A DNA stretch of 19,309 nucleotides from Terramyces sp. JEL0728 (GCA_027603945.1 JADIIU010000187.1:1-19309); one strand, 5' to 3'; shown: positions 6,980 to 14,982, counted from the first letter of the stretch. Made by a program: numbers and translations. The notes: generated by a model not told the origin, from the sequence alone.

Positions 6980-8807
6980 TTAATTTATTTTTCGGAGAAT
7001 CAGCCCACTAATGCTGGAAACCATATCTCCCAACTCTTTTTGAACACGCACCAGTTCGCCAATACTCATCTCTTCCAAATTCGATTCTAGTATTTCCTTC
7101 CAATTTTCCACTTTTACTCTTTTTTGCGACTGATCCAGTGGATTGTGCATTTTGGGTAGGAACTGTGCATTGCCTTTTTGCTATGGTTAATTACAATTTA
7201 CATGTATTATTGTCGGTTTGGAAGTACTAACAGATATGTACTCGGTAGATTGGCGCTTCTTTCTCTTATGTTCCTTTTTATTAACTGGTGTAGTTTCTAT
7301 ATCGTGTAGCGATATCTGTTTTATAATGGTGTCATTCTGCGGCTGGAATGGAATTGTCTGGTTTTGTAGTTGGTCAAACATCATTGAATTTTCCTGTCGA
7401 TTCTCTTTTTCCGTAGTGGTGTTATCAAAGTTGAAATCCATGGATTGATCAATAGAATTTTGAGGTTGAATTGTAGACAAATCATACAGCTCCTTTGGTT
7501 GAATCATTGAGGGATCTTGTAGGACCGGAGGGATCTCTTCTTTTGGCTGTTCGTTTATTTCACTTTGCAACAATGAATATTTACTCTGATCCAAATCAAA
7601 AGTTTGTGCTGGATCCTGATTTTTAGGAGTATTTGGATCTTGGCCAAATATTTTAGATAAATCGTCCATGTTGTGCAAGATATCCCCATTTGGGATTATT
7701 GATTTGGTGTTATCATCAAACGGTAAAGAGATATCTGGCCCGTCAAAAGTTTTACAAAGTACAATTGATTTTTCAAACGTATCGTCGAATAAATTGGGTT
7801 GGCTGGACAGCGGTATAGTTGCAGTCTTTTTCGTCTGGATAGACTCGGGGTATTCAAATATATTCCCAAGGTCAACTGGTGGTTCCTTTCTTGTTTCCTC
7901 CCTCTTTAAAGGCGAGCTTTCTTCCCTTCTAGCTGGCGATTCGTTCTTTAATCGTTTGATTAATGACAGTGGTGATTTTCCGATCCCTTCCTGTTTCAAT
8001 ACTTTTGAAAAGGCGGCTAATTCGTCAAATGGATTTATCTGAATCAGTTTGTCCACCAGCTTTATCAAATATCGTAATATTTTCAAGTCGTTATTTCCCT
8101 TTTTGATGGGAATCTTGATATTTGTAATTGTGGTGCAGTCTTCTTTTGAAAAGTGTTGATCAAAGTGAATGGTGATCATATTCAGTAAATCAAAAGCAGT
8201 GGATTTCTTTTCGTTCCATAAATAAGAGAAATAATTAACAACGATTGGAAATAGTTTGTTTTTTTCCAGCAAGAATTTGATTTTTGTAATTTCCAGTTCA
8301 CCGATTGGTTTCGCAGTTAAATTAATTATTTCCTTGTACGGCTTTCCTAGCTGTTCAACCCCAATTGAATTTACATTACTAGCAATCGAAAGATCTATTG
8401 TTAGTCTGCAAAATCATTCAAACATCGCAGATCTGCTACTTACCTGAATATAGTCTAAGCAAAATATCATCCAGAACAGATGCGCAATTAGCGAGTTCGT
8501 AAACCACCAGTCCATTCGCAAATATTGCAAGATAAACTAAAGCCTCCTTTGCTGCATCGATAACGTTGCTGTTTTTTTCGAATTTCAAGCAGTTCAATAT
8601 TGGAACGAGAATCAATTTGATCTTTTTGAGATTGAGGTCGCTACGAAAGGAATAAATCAGTTTCTCCCATTCGATAAACGCTTGCTGCCTGATCTGAGAT
8701 TTCTGAGAATTGAAACAGGATTCAATCTTTTGCAATGTTTGATTGATAATTTTCGGCTTCGTTAAAAACTCCTGGCCACATTCTTTTAATATTTCCAGTT
8801 GGTTCAT
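6980..8807 (-). CDS. Rif1-like protein, short form, copy 1
   Basis: Three exons (8807-8444, 8394-7202, 7180-6980) encode 585 residues. Residues about 37-60 (SQIRQQAFIEWEKLIYSF) resemble the Rif1 N-terminal HEAT-repeat signature, in which an R-x-x-A-F-x-x-W-x-x-L-I pattern recurs. Helical, hydrophobic sequence continues to about 235. A long low-complexity Asp/Gln/Ser/Pro-rich middle follows, then a basic patch KEHKRKKRQS and a helical C-terminus of 66 residues (ESNLEEMSIGELVRVQKELG) that could be an oligomerisation tail as in Rif1. Rif1 controls replication timing and telomeres. The normal long N-terminal HEAT array is missing: only 160 bp separate this ATG from the zinc-finger gene, and an in-frame TAG lies just upstream. 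Assignment is tentative; an unrelated HEAT protein is possible. Confidence 0.5.
7181..7201 (-). other. 21-nt intron 2 of the Rif1-like gene
   Basis: GTAAAT donor and TTAACCATAG end, phase 0, with in-frame TAA and TAG. Removing it extends the protein from KPTIIH into QKGNAQFLPKMHNPLDQ and a further helical tail ending at 6980. Copy 2 is at 15184-15204. Confidence 0.78.
8395..8443 (-). other. 49-nt intron 1 of the Rif1-like gene
   Basis: GTAAGT donor, a perfect CTAAC motif directly followed by AATAG, phase 1. A nearer CAG 11 nt upstream gives a stop and is rejected. It joins ILLRLYS to DLSIASNVNSIG. Copy 2 is at 16398-16446. Confidence 0.8.
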
Positions 8808-8967
8808 TTTGAGATTATTATTTTTCAGTCTGAGAATGTGGACCAAATCAAAATTGAAATCCAATTCGAGTACCTAGAATAACGGCCATCGTGATAACCA
8901 GATGCCTATTCAAGTCCTGCTATCGCCTAAATTACCACCGCAATAGCTGGACAGTAAGGGGATTAGA

Positions 8968-9630
8968 TTACAAAGTAAATATATTATGACTATTTTGTCC
9001 ATGCTCTTCAAAGTCTTGTAGAGATTCCACTTGATGGTTACACTGGTTAATAATACATCTGTAGTCCACAGACAAAAAATGATTTCCCAAGTGCTGCTGC
9101 AATTCGTATTCGCTTGGAAAGCTGTCCCTGCATATTTTACATGTTATTAAATTAGATATGGTTGACGATTCGGAAATCTCTGTTTGTGATTCTGAGCAGT
9201 CAGATTCTTCTGGGGTATAGGAGTGCTCTGACCTTTGATGTCTCCTTAGAGCTGACCGGTGAAAATAGGATACACTACAGGATTTACAGCTATATTTGGG
9301 CATCACCGCTTCTTTGTGTATTTCCATGTGTGCGTTTAGGTTTGATAGACTGCTAAACGTTCTTTTACATTGATCGCAAGTAACGTACGAGCCAGGGGGC
9401 AAATGCACTCTTCTCGTATGATCAATCAAATCCAACTTTACTAGAAATTTTTCCTGGCATTGCGTACAAGAGTACTTTGAGTGAGGTTGTTCATGTAATC
9501 GCCGGTGTCTAAATTGCGATGATTTAGAGTACAATATTGTTGCACATCCTTCAAAATTGCAGGGCCATTCCTGAGCAGCACCTTTTTTGGATGACCTTCG
9601 ATATTGCCTTGTGGTGTCTTTGTTCTCCAT
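8968..9630 (-). CDS. six-finger C2H2 zinc-finger protein, copy 1
   Basis: A 220-residue intronless protein with six C2H2 fingers: about 24-46 (Cx4C, Hx3H), 55-76, 85-105, 115-136, 164-184 and 192-215 (a divergent last finger with Cx4C). Fingers 1-4 are nearly contiguous with short linkers. An acidic Ser/Glu-rich linker (about 137-161) separates them from 5-6. The array resembles a TFIIIA-type or general sequence-specific DNA-binding protein, but TFIIIA normally has nine fingers, so I do not name it. It probably acts in the nucleus. Start: an ATG 23 bp upstream is in another frame. It is followed on the same strand by the Rif1-like gene. Of about eight differences from copy 2, only one (Arg191 to Lys) changes the protein, so it looks functional and constrained. 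Confidence 0.85.
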   Translation of the reverse strand: MENKDTTRQYRRSSKKGAAQEWPCNFEGCATILYSKSSQFRHRRLHEQPHSKYSCTQCQEKFLVKLDLIDHTRRVHLPPGSYVTCDQCKRTFSSLSNLNAHMEIHKEAVMPKYSCKSCSVSYFHRSALRRHQRSEHSYTPEESDCSESQTEISESSTISNLITCKICRDSFPSEYELQQHLGNHFLSVDYRCIINQCNHQVESLQDFEEHGQNSHNIFTL

Positions 9631-10215
9631 AAATTTTCAGGTATCTTTTGCATTTTATTAGCGGCCTACCCGCACAAGGTAATCTAGGTCCCGCATCAGT
9701 AAAATACAGTTTTTCAGGGGACCTTGTGGCTGATATCAAAGGGATCTCAAAGCGTAGGAAAGGTTTATTTTTTGATTTCAGGTTCGTTTCAGTTTCGAAA
9801 AATAAAGAGCGCTTGCATGAGTTTACTTTATGACGGGGCTGGATATGTAAAACGGCTTGAGCATTTTAGACCCAGCAGGGAATGATTGTGCTACATCTCC
9901 TAATTAATCCATCAAGAAAAGTAAAATTTAGGGACCCGAGCTTGATGGAATCCATTTGCACTTTGGAACCAGACAGAGCAATTGAGCCAATACTAATCAA
10001 TGAGGTCTGGTATATATCATAGTTGCAGGGACATTTCAAGGGTAGCAAACACAAATTTAACGTAATAGATTATATTAGAGAAAAGGTCAAGTGATATCTG
10101 TTTCCTGCGGTTGATCGCGCCATCTATCTGTTCTCAGCTGGATTGAGGAATGTGTTGACAGCCGTCAAAGAATCATGACAAATACCCATTTATACAATAT
10201 ATTTGTTCTTGTATA
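9631..10215. other. intergenic region, copy 1
   Basis: It holds the upstream side of the zinc-finger gene and of the small plus-strand ORF. A 62-codon minus open frame (9866-10054) is broken by an 8-bp insertion in copy 2, so it is not supported. A 25-codon plus frame starting at the ATG in CTTGATGGAATCC (about 9941) is too short to judge. A TATACAATATAT stretch at 10191-10202 lies just before the ORF at 10216. Confidence 0.4.
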
Positions 10216-10410
10216 ATGCTATATCAAGTGCCGGATTTACTCTTTGATAATGCCAGTCTTTTTCCATTTTTCAATAAGCGGTTTATTTCTGATCATAAAG
10301 ATCTTGAGATTATGTTCCAAGAAGAGGCTTTTATCAGATTCCATTTAGTTTGGGAGAAGCACCGAGATTATATAAAAGACTGGGAGTGCCATTGTTCTAT
10401 TACTCATTAG
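10216..10410 (+). CDS. small conserved ORF of unknown function, copy 1
   Basis: This is 64 codons from an ATG about 20-25 bp downstream of a TATACA-type box. The product is rich in Phe, His and Asp/Glu (LFDNASLFPFFNKRF and FQEEAFIRFHLVWEKHRDY), soluble-looking, with no signal peptide or membrane segment. The 195 bp are identical in copy 2, whereas the next 210 bp of 3' flank contain about eight differences, which argues for constraint. I do not recognise the family. A faint likeness to helical RGS-type sequence was considered but is too weak to use. A possible 25-nt intron at the end (GTGCC...ATTAG, inside the last codons) would extend it by about 16 residues, but its donor is poor. Confidence 0.42.
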   Translation: MLYQVPDLLFDNASLFPFFNKRFISDHKDLEIMFQEEAFIRFHLVWEKHRDYIKDWECHCSITH

Positions 10411-10473
10411 TTTTCATTTAGAAATATGATTCATGATTACGGTTCGCTTCAAGCGTAATTTGTACCCTCCGGT

Positions 10474-10578
10474 TGAAACAAGTTTGCATCTTCTATTGTC
10501 CTCGGGCGTAATGAAACACCCGGCGGTTGAAATACAGACCCGTAATTAATGCATAGTCTCATGAAATCTATTGAAACA
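10474..10578 (+). promoter_or_regulatory. cluster of three TGAAACA motifs, copy 1
   Basis: Exact TGAAACA occurs at 10474-10480, 10512-10518 and 10572-10578, all in one orientation. All three are kept in copy 2 although surrounding bases change. TGAAACA is the known Ste12 pheromone-response element of yeasts. The cluster lies between the 3' ends of two convergent small genes, an odd place for a promoter, so function is unproven. Confidence 0.3.
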
Positions 10579-10621
10579 CGGGAGTTTAATGTAAACAATT
10601 GGATTAACAGGGTATATTAAA

Positions 10622-10819
10622 TCAAAGTTTGGTAAACAAATTGATTCTGGCATCTCTTCTATTCAATTTGATTGGCGCATGGCAGTCAACCGAAGTGCTA
10701 TCGCTAAGAGAATCGTTATTATCCGATAGTTTGTGCTGCCACAGTTGGACATGCTGTTTGTTCCTGTTTAGAAACTCTTGCAGATTATCTTCCAATACTC
10801 CAACCTTGGATTGACCCAT
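10622..10819 (-). CDS. small conserved protein with MGQSK N-terminus, copy 1
   Basis: This is 65 codons, starting MGQSKVGVLEDNLQEFLNRN and ending DARINLFTKL. TATAAA lies at 10844-10849 on the minus strand, 25-30 bp before the ATG, matching the promoter spacing of tyrosinase and aldehyde dehydrogenase. The four base differences from copy 2 (Gly2, Asn, Glu and Val codons) are all synonymous, which is good evidence for a translated gene. Gly2 followed by QSK resembles an N-myristoylation signal, suggesting membrane attachment. Otherwise it is hydrophilic with a predicted helical start, no signal peptide and no membrane segment. The family is not recognised. Confidence 0.6.
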   Translation of the reverse strand: MGQSKVGVLEDNLQEFLNRNKQHVQLWQHKLSDNNDSLSDSTSVDCHAPIKLNRRDARINLFTKL

Positions 10820-10843
10820 TAGAGTCTCTGTCTAGAGTGGAGC

Positions 10844-10849
10844 TTTATA
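10844..10849 (-). promoter_or_regulatory. TATA box of the MGQSK gene, copy 1
   Basis: TATAAA within CATATAAAG on the minus strand, 25-30 bp before the ATG at 10817-10819. The copy 2 equivalent is 18877-18882. Confidence 0.5.
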
Positions 10850-10933
10850 TGTACATCCACGCTGGATCAAAATATATTGTGTCAAAGCACGTGAGACAAT
10901 GGTTTAATAATTGTTCTCTGACACAATATTGCG

Positions 10934-11215
10934 GACCTATAGGCGGAAAATAGGAATAATTTTGACTGAAACTCATAATCACACTGAAATGATAATGCGG
11001 AAAAGTCTGTGTATTTCCGTTTACAGAAATAGGTGTGCCAGTTCCCCAAAGCAATTTTATGTCTACCCGCCCGCTTTTATCCACCCACGAATCTGTGCAT
11101 TGTGCATTATCTAAACTTTTACCAGGCACAGGAAAGACTTTGATATCGATTCCAACAGAAGACAGTCTGGACGCCAGTTTCGCTTGATATAGTTTGTTTG
11201 TGCAAAAAATAAAAA
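10934..11215 (-). pseudogene. broken counterpart of the open frame at 18969-19259
   Basis: It aligns with the copy 2 open frame (GKSLDNAQCTDSWVDKSG is shared). Relative to copy 2 it has one extra base near 11192, two fewer near 11160, one fewer near 11005, and lacks a 9-bp stretch that carries the copy 2 stop. If copy 2 is a gene, this one is inactivated. If the region is non-coding, these are ordinary indels. Confidence 0.25.
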
Positions 11216-11216
11216 A
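11211..11216 (-). terminator. Pol III terminator of the tRNA-Ser, copy 1
   Basis: TTTTTT immediately follows the tRNA discriminator base on the minus strand, with a second T6 run after one A. The copy 2 equivalent is 19255-19260. Confidence 0.75.
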
Positions 11217-11265
11217 CGACAACGGCAGGACTTGAACCTGCGCTCCCAGAGGGAAATTGATTTCT
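11217..11265 (-). pseudogene. 3' half of tRNA-Ser(AGA), truncated at the duplication junction
   Basis: On the minus strand, from 11265: AGA anticodon, AATCAAT (3' side of the anticodon arm), a class II variable arm (TTCCCTCTGGGAGC), T-arm GCAGG-TTCAAGT-CCTGC, acceptor strand CGTTGTC and discriminator G. This is the tRNA-Ser pattern known from yeasts. The 5' half with D-arm and A box is absent because the sequence switches to WASP coding DNA exactly at the anticodon. The B box and T6 terminator remain. It cannot give a tRNA as it stands. Confidence 0.85.
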
Positions 11266-12718
11266 GGCCAAGTGCTTTACAGCACTGCAGCTCGACTATA
11301 TGAATCCAATGGAAGAGAGTATGCCCACCAATACACTGGAGCACTTGCCTTGCTGAATGAATCTTCCAATTTCTCATTCGCAATGGTGGATTTAAAAGTA
11401 AACTAAATATTAACGTAGACTGCAAGAATTACTTGGGAGTTTGAGATCTTTGGAGATATTAAATATAAGCAAGATAAACCGTTCTTCCATTCATTTGTCG
11501 GAAAGGTAAGTCTGGCTAATTCCAGAATACCTTGATTGGATTTTCGTTTGCGGATGAAGATGATGCTCAGGAATTCTGCAATTATTACCGGAACAGACAG
11601 AAATTTATAAAACCAAAGAGTGTTTCACCTACTAGTACGCTGGTTAATCACCCAATCCCTGTGCAGGAAGAAAAGAAGAAAGGAGGGTTCTTTTCATTTG
11701 GCAAGAAGGAAAAGAAGGACAAGGGAAAGATTGACAAGTCCATGATTTCTGCACCTAGTGATTTTCAACATGTGAGTCATGTTGGTTACAATGCAACGAG
11801 TGGATTTAGTGTACAGAATATTCCACTGGAATGGAAATTGATTTTCCAAAAGGCAGGTATTACGGATGAGCAACTGCAGGATAAGAAGCAATTAAAAGTT
11901 GTAAAGAAGTTTATGAAACAAAATGCAGGATTAGTTGCTGCTGCTGCTGAGAATCCAGATCCACCAGTTGTTAAAAGAACCCCACCTCCACCGTAAGTAT
12001 CCCAAATCATTTTGATTTTAAAGAACAGCTGACTTTATAGACCTCCATCTAGACGGCAACCTCCCCCGCCTCCACCTAGCAGAAATACCACTGTGAAAAT
12101 AGAAAAATATGAACGGCCTGCCTCTCCAACTCGCTACCAGCCGCCGGTTGCCGTGAGACCGTCACTTACACCAGCTCCTCCAACCAGACCTTTGGTCCCT
12201 GTTACACCAGCACGGCCAGCTATTCCTGACAGGACTCCAATAGTTCCAGAAAGAGCCACAGCTGTCCCAGAGAGAGTTCCAGTTATTCCGATAAGAGCAC
12301 CTGTTGTTCCAGATAGAACTCCTCCAAGCATTCCAAGCAGAACGCCTCCATCTATTCCAAGCAGAGCAACCCCGTCTATTCCTGGAAGAGCTCCACCAAT
12401 GAATTACTCGGCTCCAGTTCCACCACCACCTCCTATGAATAACGCCATCCCACCTCCACCACCAATGGCAAACTCTGCACCACCATTGCCTGCTAGTGTG
12501 TCTGACCGTGGTGGATTATTGGCACAGATTAGACAAGGTGCTCAGTTAAAACAAGCCACTACAACTCCAGCACCTGTTGCTCAAACCCCACAGGCAAGCA
12601 CTGGAGATATTGCAGCTCTGCTCCGTGATGCTATTAACAAACATAGGGATGATATGAACGCCTCTGGTAATTAATACTGACTTTAGATACTGATTCGGAT
12701 GACGATGATGATTGGTAA
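11266..12718 (+). pseudogene. WASP copy 2, lacking the start and the acidic tail
   Basis: The coding sequence begins inside codon 17 of WASP exon 1 (GQVLYST). Upstream there is only tRNA sequence and an in-frame TGA, and the first in-frame Met is at residue 56 equivalent, inside WH1. All three introns (11398-11418, 11506-11525, 11993-12040) are intact. One base is missing after GGTAATT at about 12671, giving TAA at 12672-12674. WH2 and the central helix are kept but SILTLDTDSDDDDDW is lost, removing the Arp2/3-binding acid-Trp end. Most differences from copy 1 are synonymous; I to V, E to G and A to T are the amino acid changes seen. Expression would need a promoter read-in from the tRNA or flank. 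A dead copy is the simplest reading. Confidence 0.88.
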
Positions 12719-12825
12719 ATTTACTGTATTTCAATAAACATATTGTCCAGCACCAATTTGGATTAACCAACTTGAACATTTGGGAAATTACTACCAAAAG
12801 TAAATCAACAAGTTTATTTTGCAAT

Positions 12826-14560
12826 TTAGTGAGATCCATATTGTGCTTGATAAGCCTTTACTCTGTCATGCAATACCTTATGGTCACTATCGTGTTCTTC
12901 TTTTGTCTTTGACCTGTACCCATGCTTCTTTCCATGTTTCAACTGTCTCAAAGTACCATAATGTTGAACTGGCAGGCTGTTTACATAATCAGTGTACTGA
13001 CGGAGCCTGCCTTCAACTGCACGAAGTTTTTGAATAGATTTTTCACTGTAGTTCCAAAGCTTCAAGTAGTCATCTGGGATGGGTTCGACGTATCTGATAT
13101 GGTCCAATTGTGATCTGTCGTAGGTCGAGAGTGATTTCTGTTTTGGAGTTGCTTTGCATTTACCGCCGCGGTATTTAGATGGTGAAGTTGGTTTTGGTCT
13201 GCAAACTGAGGATTTGGTGATGGTGTATACATCGTGCGTGGTGGTGTATGCAGGTTGGTTGGTAGTAGTTGGTTGTGTGGTAGTAGTTGTAGTTGTTGTT
13301 GTAGTGGTCGTAGGTTGTATAGTAGTGGTAGTAGCAACATAAACCTTTGCAGTTGTAGTGGTAATTGTAGGTTGTGTAGTAGTAGTTGTAGTTGTTGGTT
13401 TAGTAGTAGTTGTAGTTGTTGGTTTAGTAGTAGTAGTTGTTGTCGTAGTGGTTGGTTTAGTGGTAGTAGTAGTTGTTGTAGTTGTAGGCTTAGTAGTAGT
13501 TGTTGTAGTTGTAGCTACAGTAGTAGTCGTTGTTGTAGCTACAGTAGTAGTTGTAGTGGCAACTACAGTTGTGGTGGTAGTATCAGCTTCATACGAATCA
13601 GTATCATCTGCGGTAATTGAATTGGAATAGTGGGCACACTGTAAACCTCCAGCACCTGAATTAGCAAATTGTAACCTCCTCCTGCAATGTCAAATACTTC
13701 AAGAATTTGATAATTTCCAGTTAATCCGGAAAATGACGGCAAGAGGTTGTTTGACTTGTCAGAAGGGTCGCTACTGTAATAATCGTGTGCCATACTAGGA
13801 TTTTGTTGCTGCCACAACCACCAAATTCTATCAACATTTCTGTGGTGCATAAAGAAAATTGGGTCGCCAGGAGAAGTTGATGGAGAGTACATGTCACCAC
13901 CTACACCTACATGGACGTTGTTGTGAAGAATATTTTCAAGATTTTGACGGAAATCATCATAATTGTCCGAAGCAAGAATGTACGCAACTTGAGCTGGAGA
14001 AAAGAAGGATCCCATGATAGCGTTAGAGCTTCCGTCTTCGTTTTTCCCGGTCCAGTCACGGGATACACAGTGCTTGCTTGGGTAGGCAGACATCATATTT
14101 GCTAAAGTTATCATTGATTACCCAAGCCACCGTCTACAACACATTGGTTTACTCCTTTCCCGTTTCCTCCGTACAAGGTCCAAATTGGAGAAAGCTCTGG
14201 TGCTTGAGAGTCGTGCTTTGATTAGGAGTAAGTTACTTGTTCATCCCAGTAGGGGAATCTTCCTTTGTATCCACAAGAATTAATCAACTTTGTGTCCAAA
14301 ATCTGGAGGAACAGTCTGTGCCATGGCAAGAAAGCAGCATGGTCGTGAATGTCATTTGCAACTGTAGCATGGGCATAGGTCAAATCATCCCATTCCGAGG
14401 CACCTTTACCCATAATTTTTGACGGATTGGACTTGAGGCACTTGACAGCTTTCACGAAGCTGTTTTGTTCGGACAGTGTCATTTCCCTCCATTCACAGTT
14501 TTCACGCACAGTTGTACAGGTTGATGAAACAATGCTTGCAAGCAAGAAACCAAGAAACAT
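12826..14560 (-). CDS. secreted tyrosinase, copy 2
   Basis: Same architecture as copy 1: exons 14560-14237, 14215-14122, 14101-13676 and 13655-12826, giving 557 residues. Signal peptide, all six copper-binding His, the PYWDEQ motif and the conserved Cys residues are unchanged. The catalytic part is almost identical to copy 1. The Thr-rich stalk is six residues shorter and rearranged, with an additional VA block and fewer KP modules. In the basic tail one Asp in RAVEDRLRQ becomes Gly. The promoter, including the TATA box at 14590-14597, is identical, so both copies are probably expressed alike. No disabling change is visible. Confidence 0.9.
13231..13581 (-). repeat. Thr-codon repeat array of tyrosinase, copy 2
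   Basis: ACT/ACA/ACC runs with KP, QP and VA spacers. It is shorter than in copy 1 by 18 bp and re-ordered, while flanking non-repeat sequence is nearly unchanged. Confidence 0.85.
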
Positions 14561-14982
14561 AACGGCAAATCTGCGGGAACGTTCAGCGCTTTATATACAA
14601 ATGGCAGGCATGGATTCATAAATATTTGCAACCAAGTCAACAAACAAAGTTGGGCGAAAATAGCTCACTGGTGTGGAGATTCAGAGATAGCATACAACCC
14701 AAAGATAGTCCGTCTTTTGTATTGTGTTTTGCAAATAGGCTTTTTCCATGAGGCTAAGGTTCTATATTTCAAAGTGCACACCCGGCGCGTTCCACCTGGA
14801 ATGGAATCGATCAAAGGCAGTAATCTGTTGGCGTGATCTACAAACGGATCAAAGGGACGCTATTCATTATTTTGCACCAAGCTAAATATACCATGTGCTT
14901 TGACAAGCAATTTGAAACGGTAGATATTAATATAAACCAGACCGCATGGACAACAATGGGGCAGTGATGTACGGGATTAAAG
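14561..14982. other. intergenic region: tyrosinase promoter, copy 2
   Basis: Same content as 6561-6979, with three added bases after 14940. Apart from the TATA box at 14590-14597, no gene is seen. Confidence 0.5.

Larger units (their letters stand above)
3247..11265. repeat. tandem duplication, unit 1 (8019 bp)
   Basis: The sequence from GGCCAAGTGCTTTACAGC at 3247 is repeated in direct orientation from 11266. Unit 1 spans WASP from codon 17, tyrosinase, the Rif1-like gene, the zinc-finger gene, two small genes and the 3' half of a tRNA-Ser. The offset between copies is 8019 at first, 8000 through the tyrosinase body, 8003 in the Rif1-like gene, 8026 in the zinc-finger gene and 8033 near the end, reflecting small indels. 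Confidence 0.95.

Noticed and set aside
8808..8864. Extension of the Rif1-like protein to a TTG at 8864
   Set aside because: There is no ATG, a TAG lies just upstream, and the other copy differs here; the ATG at 8805-8807 is preferred.
8944..8970. A 25-nt intron at the end of the zinc-finger gene extending the protein
   Set aside because: The CAG acceptor is lost in copy 2, and the stop at 8968 is present in both copies.
9866..10054. 62-codon minus-strand open frame
   Set aside because: An 8-bp insertion in the other copy breaks it and no family features are visible.
11111..11425. 104-codon minus-strand frame crossing the duplication junction
   Set aside because: It is made of antisense WASP exon, tRNA and terminator sequence; a chance fusion.
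13154..13630. Same plus-strand open frames in copy 2
   Set aside because: Same explanation as in copy 1; lengths change with the repeat array.
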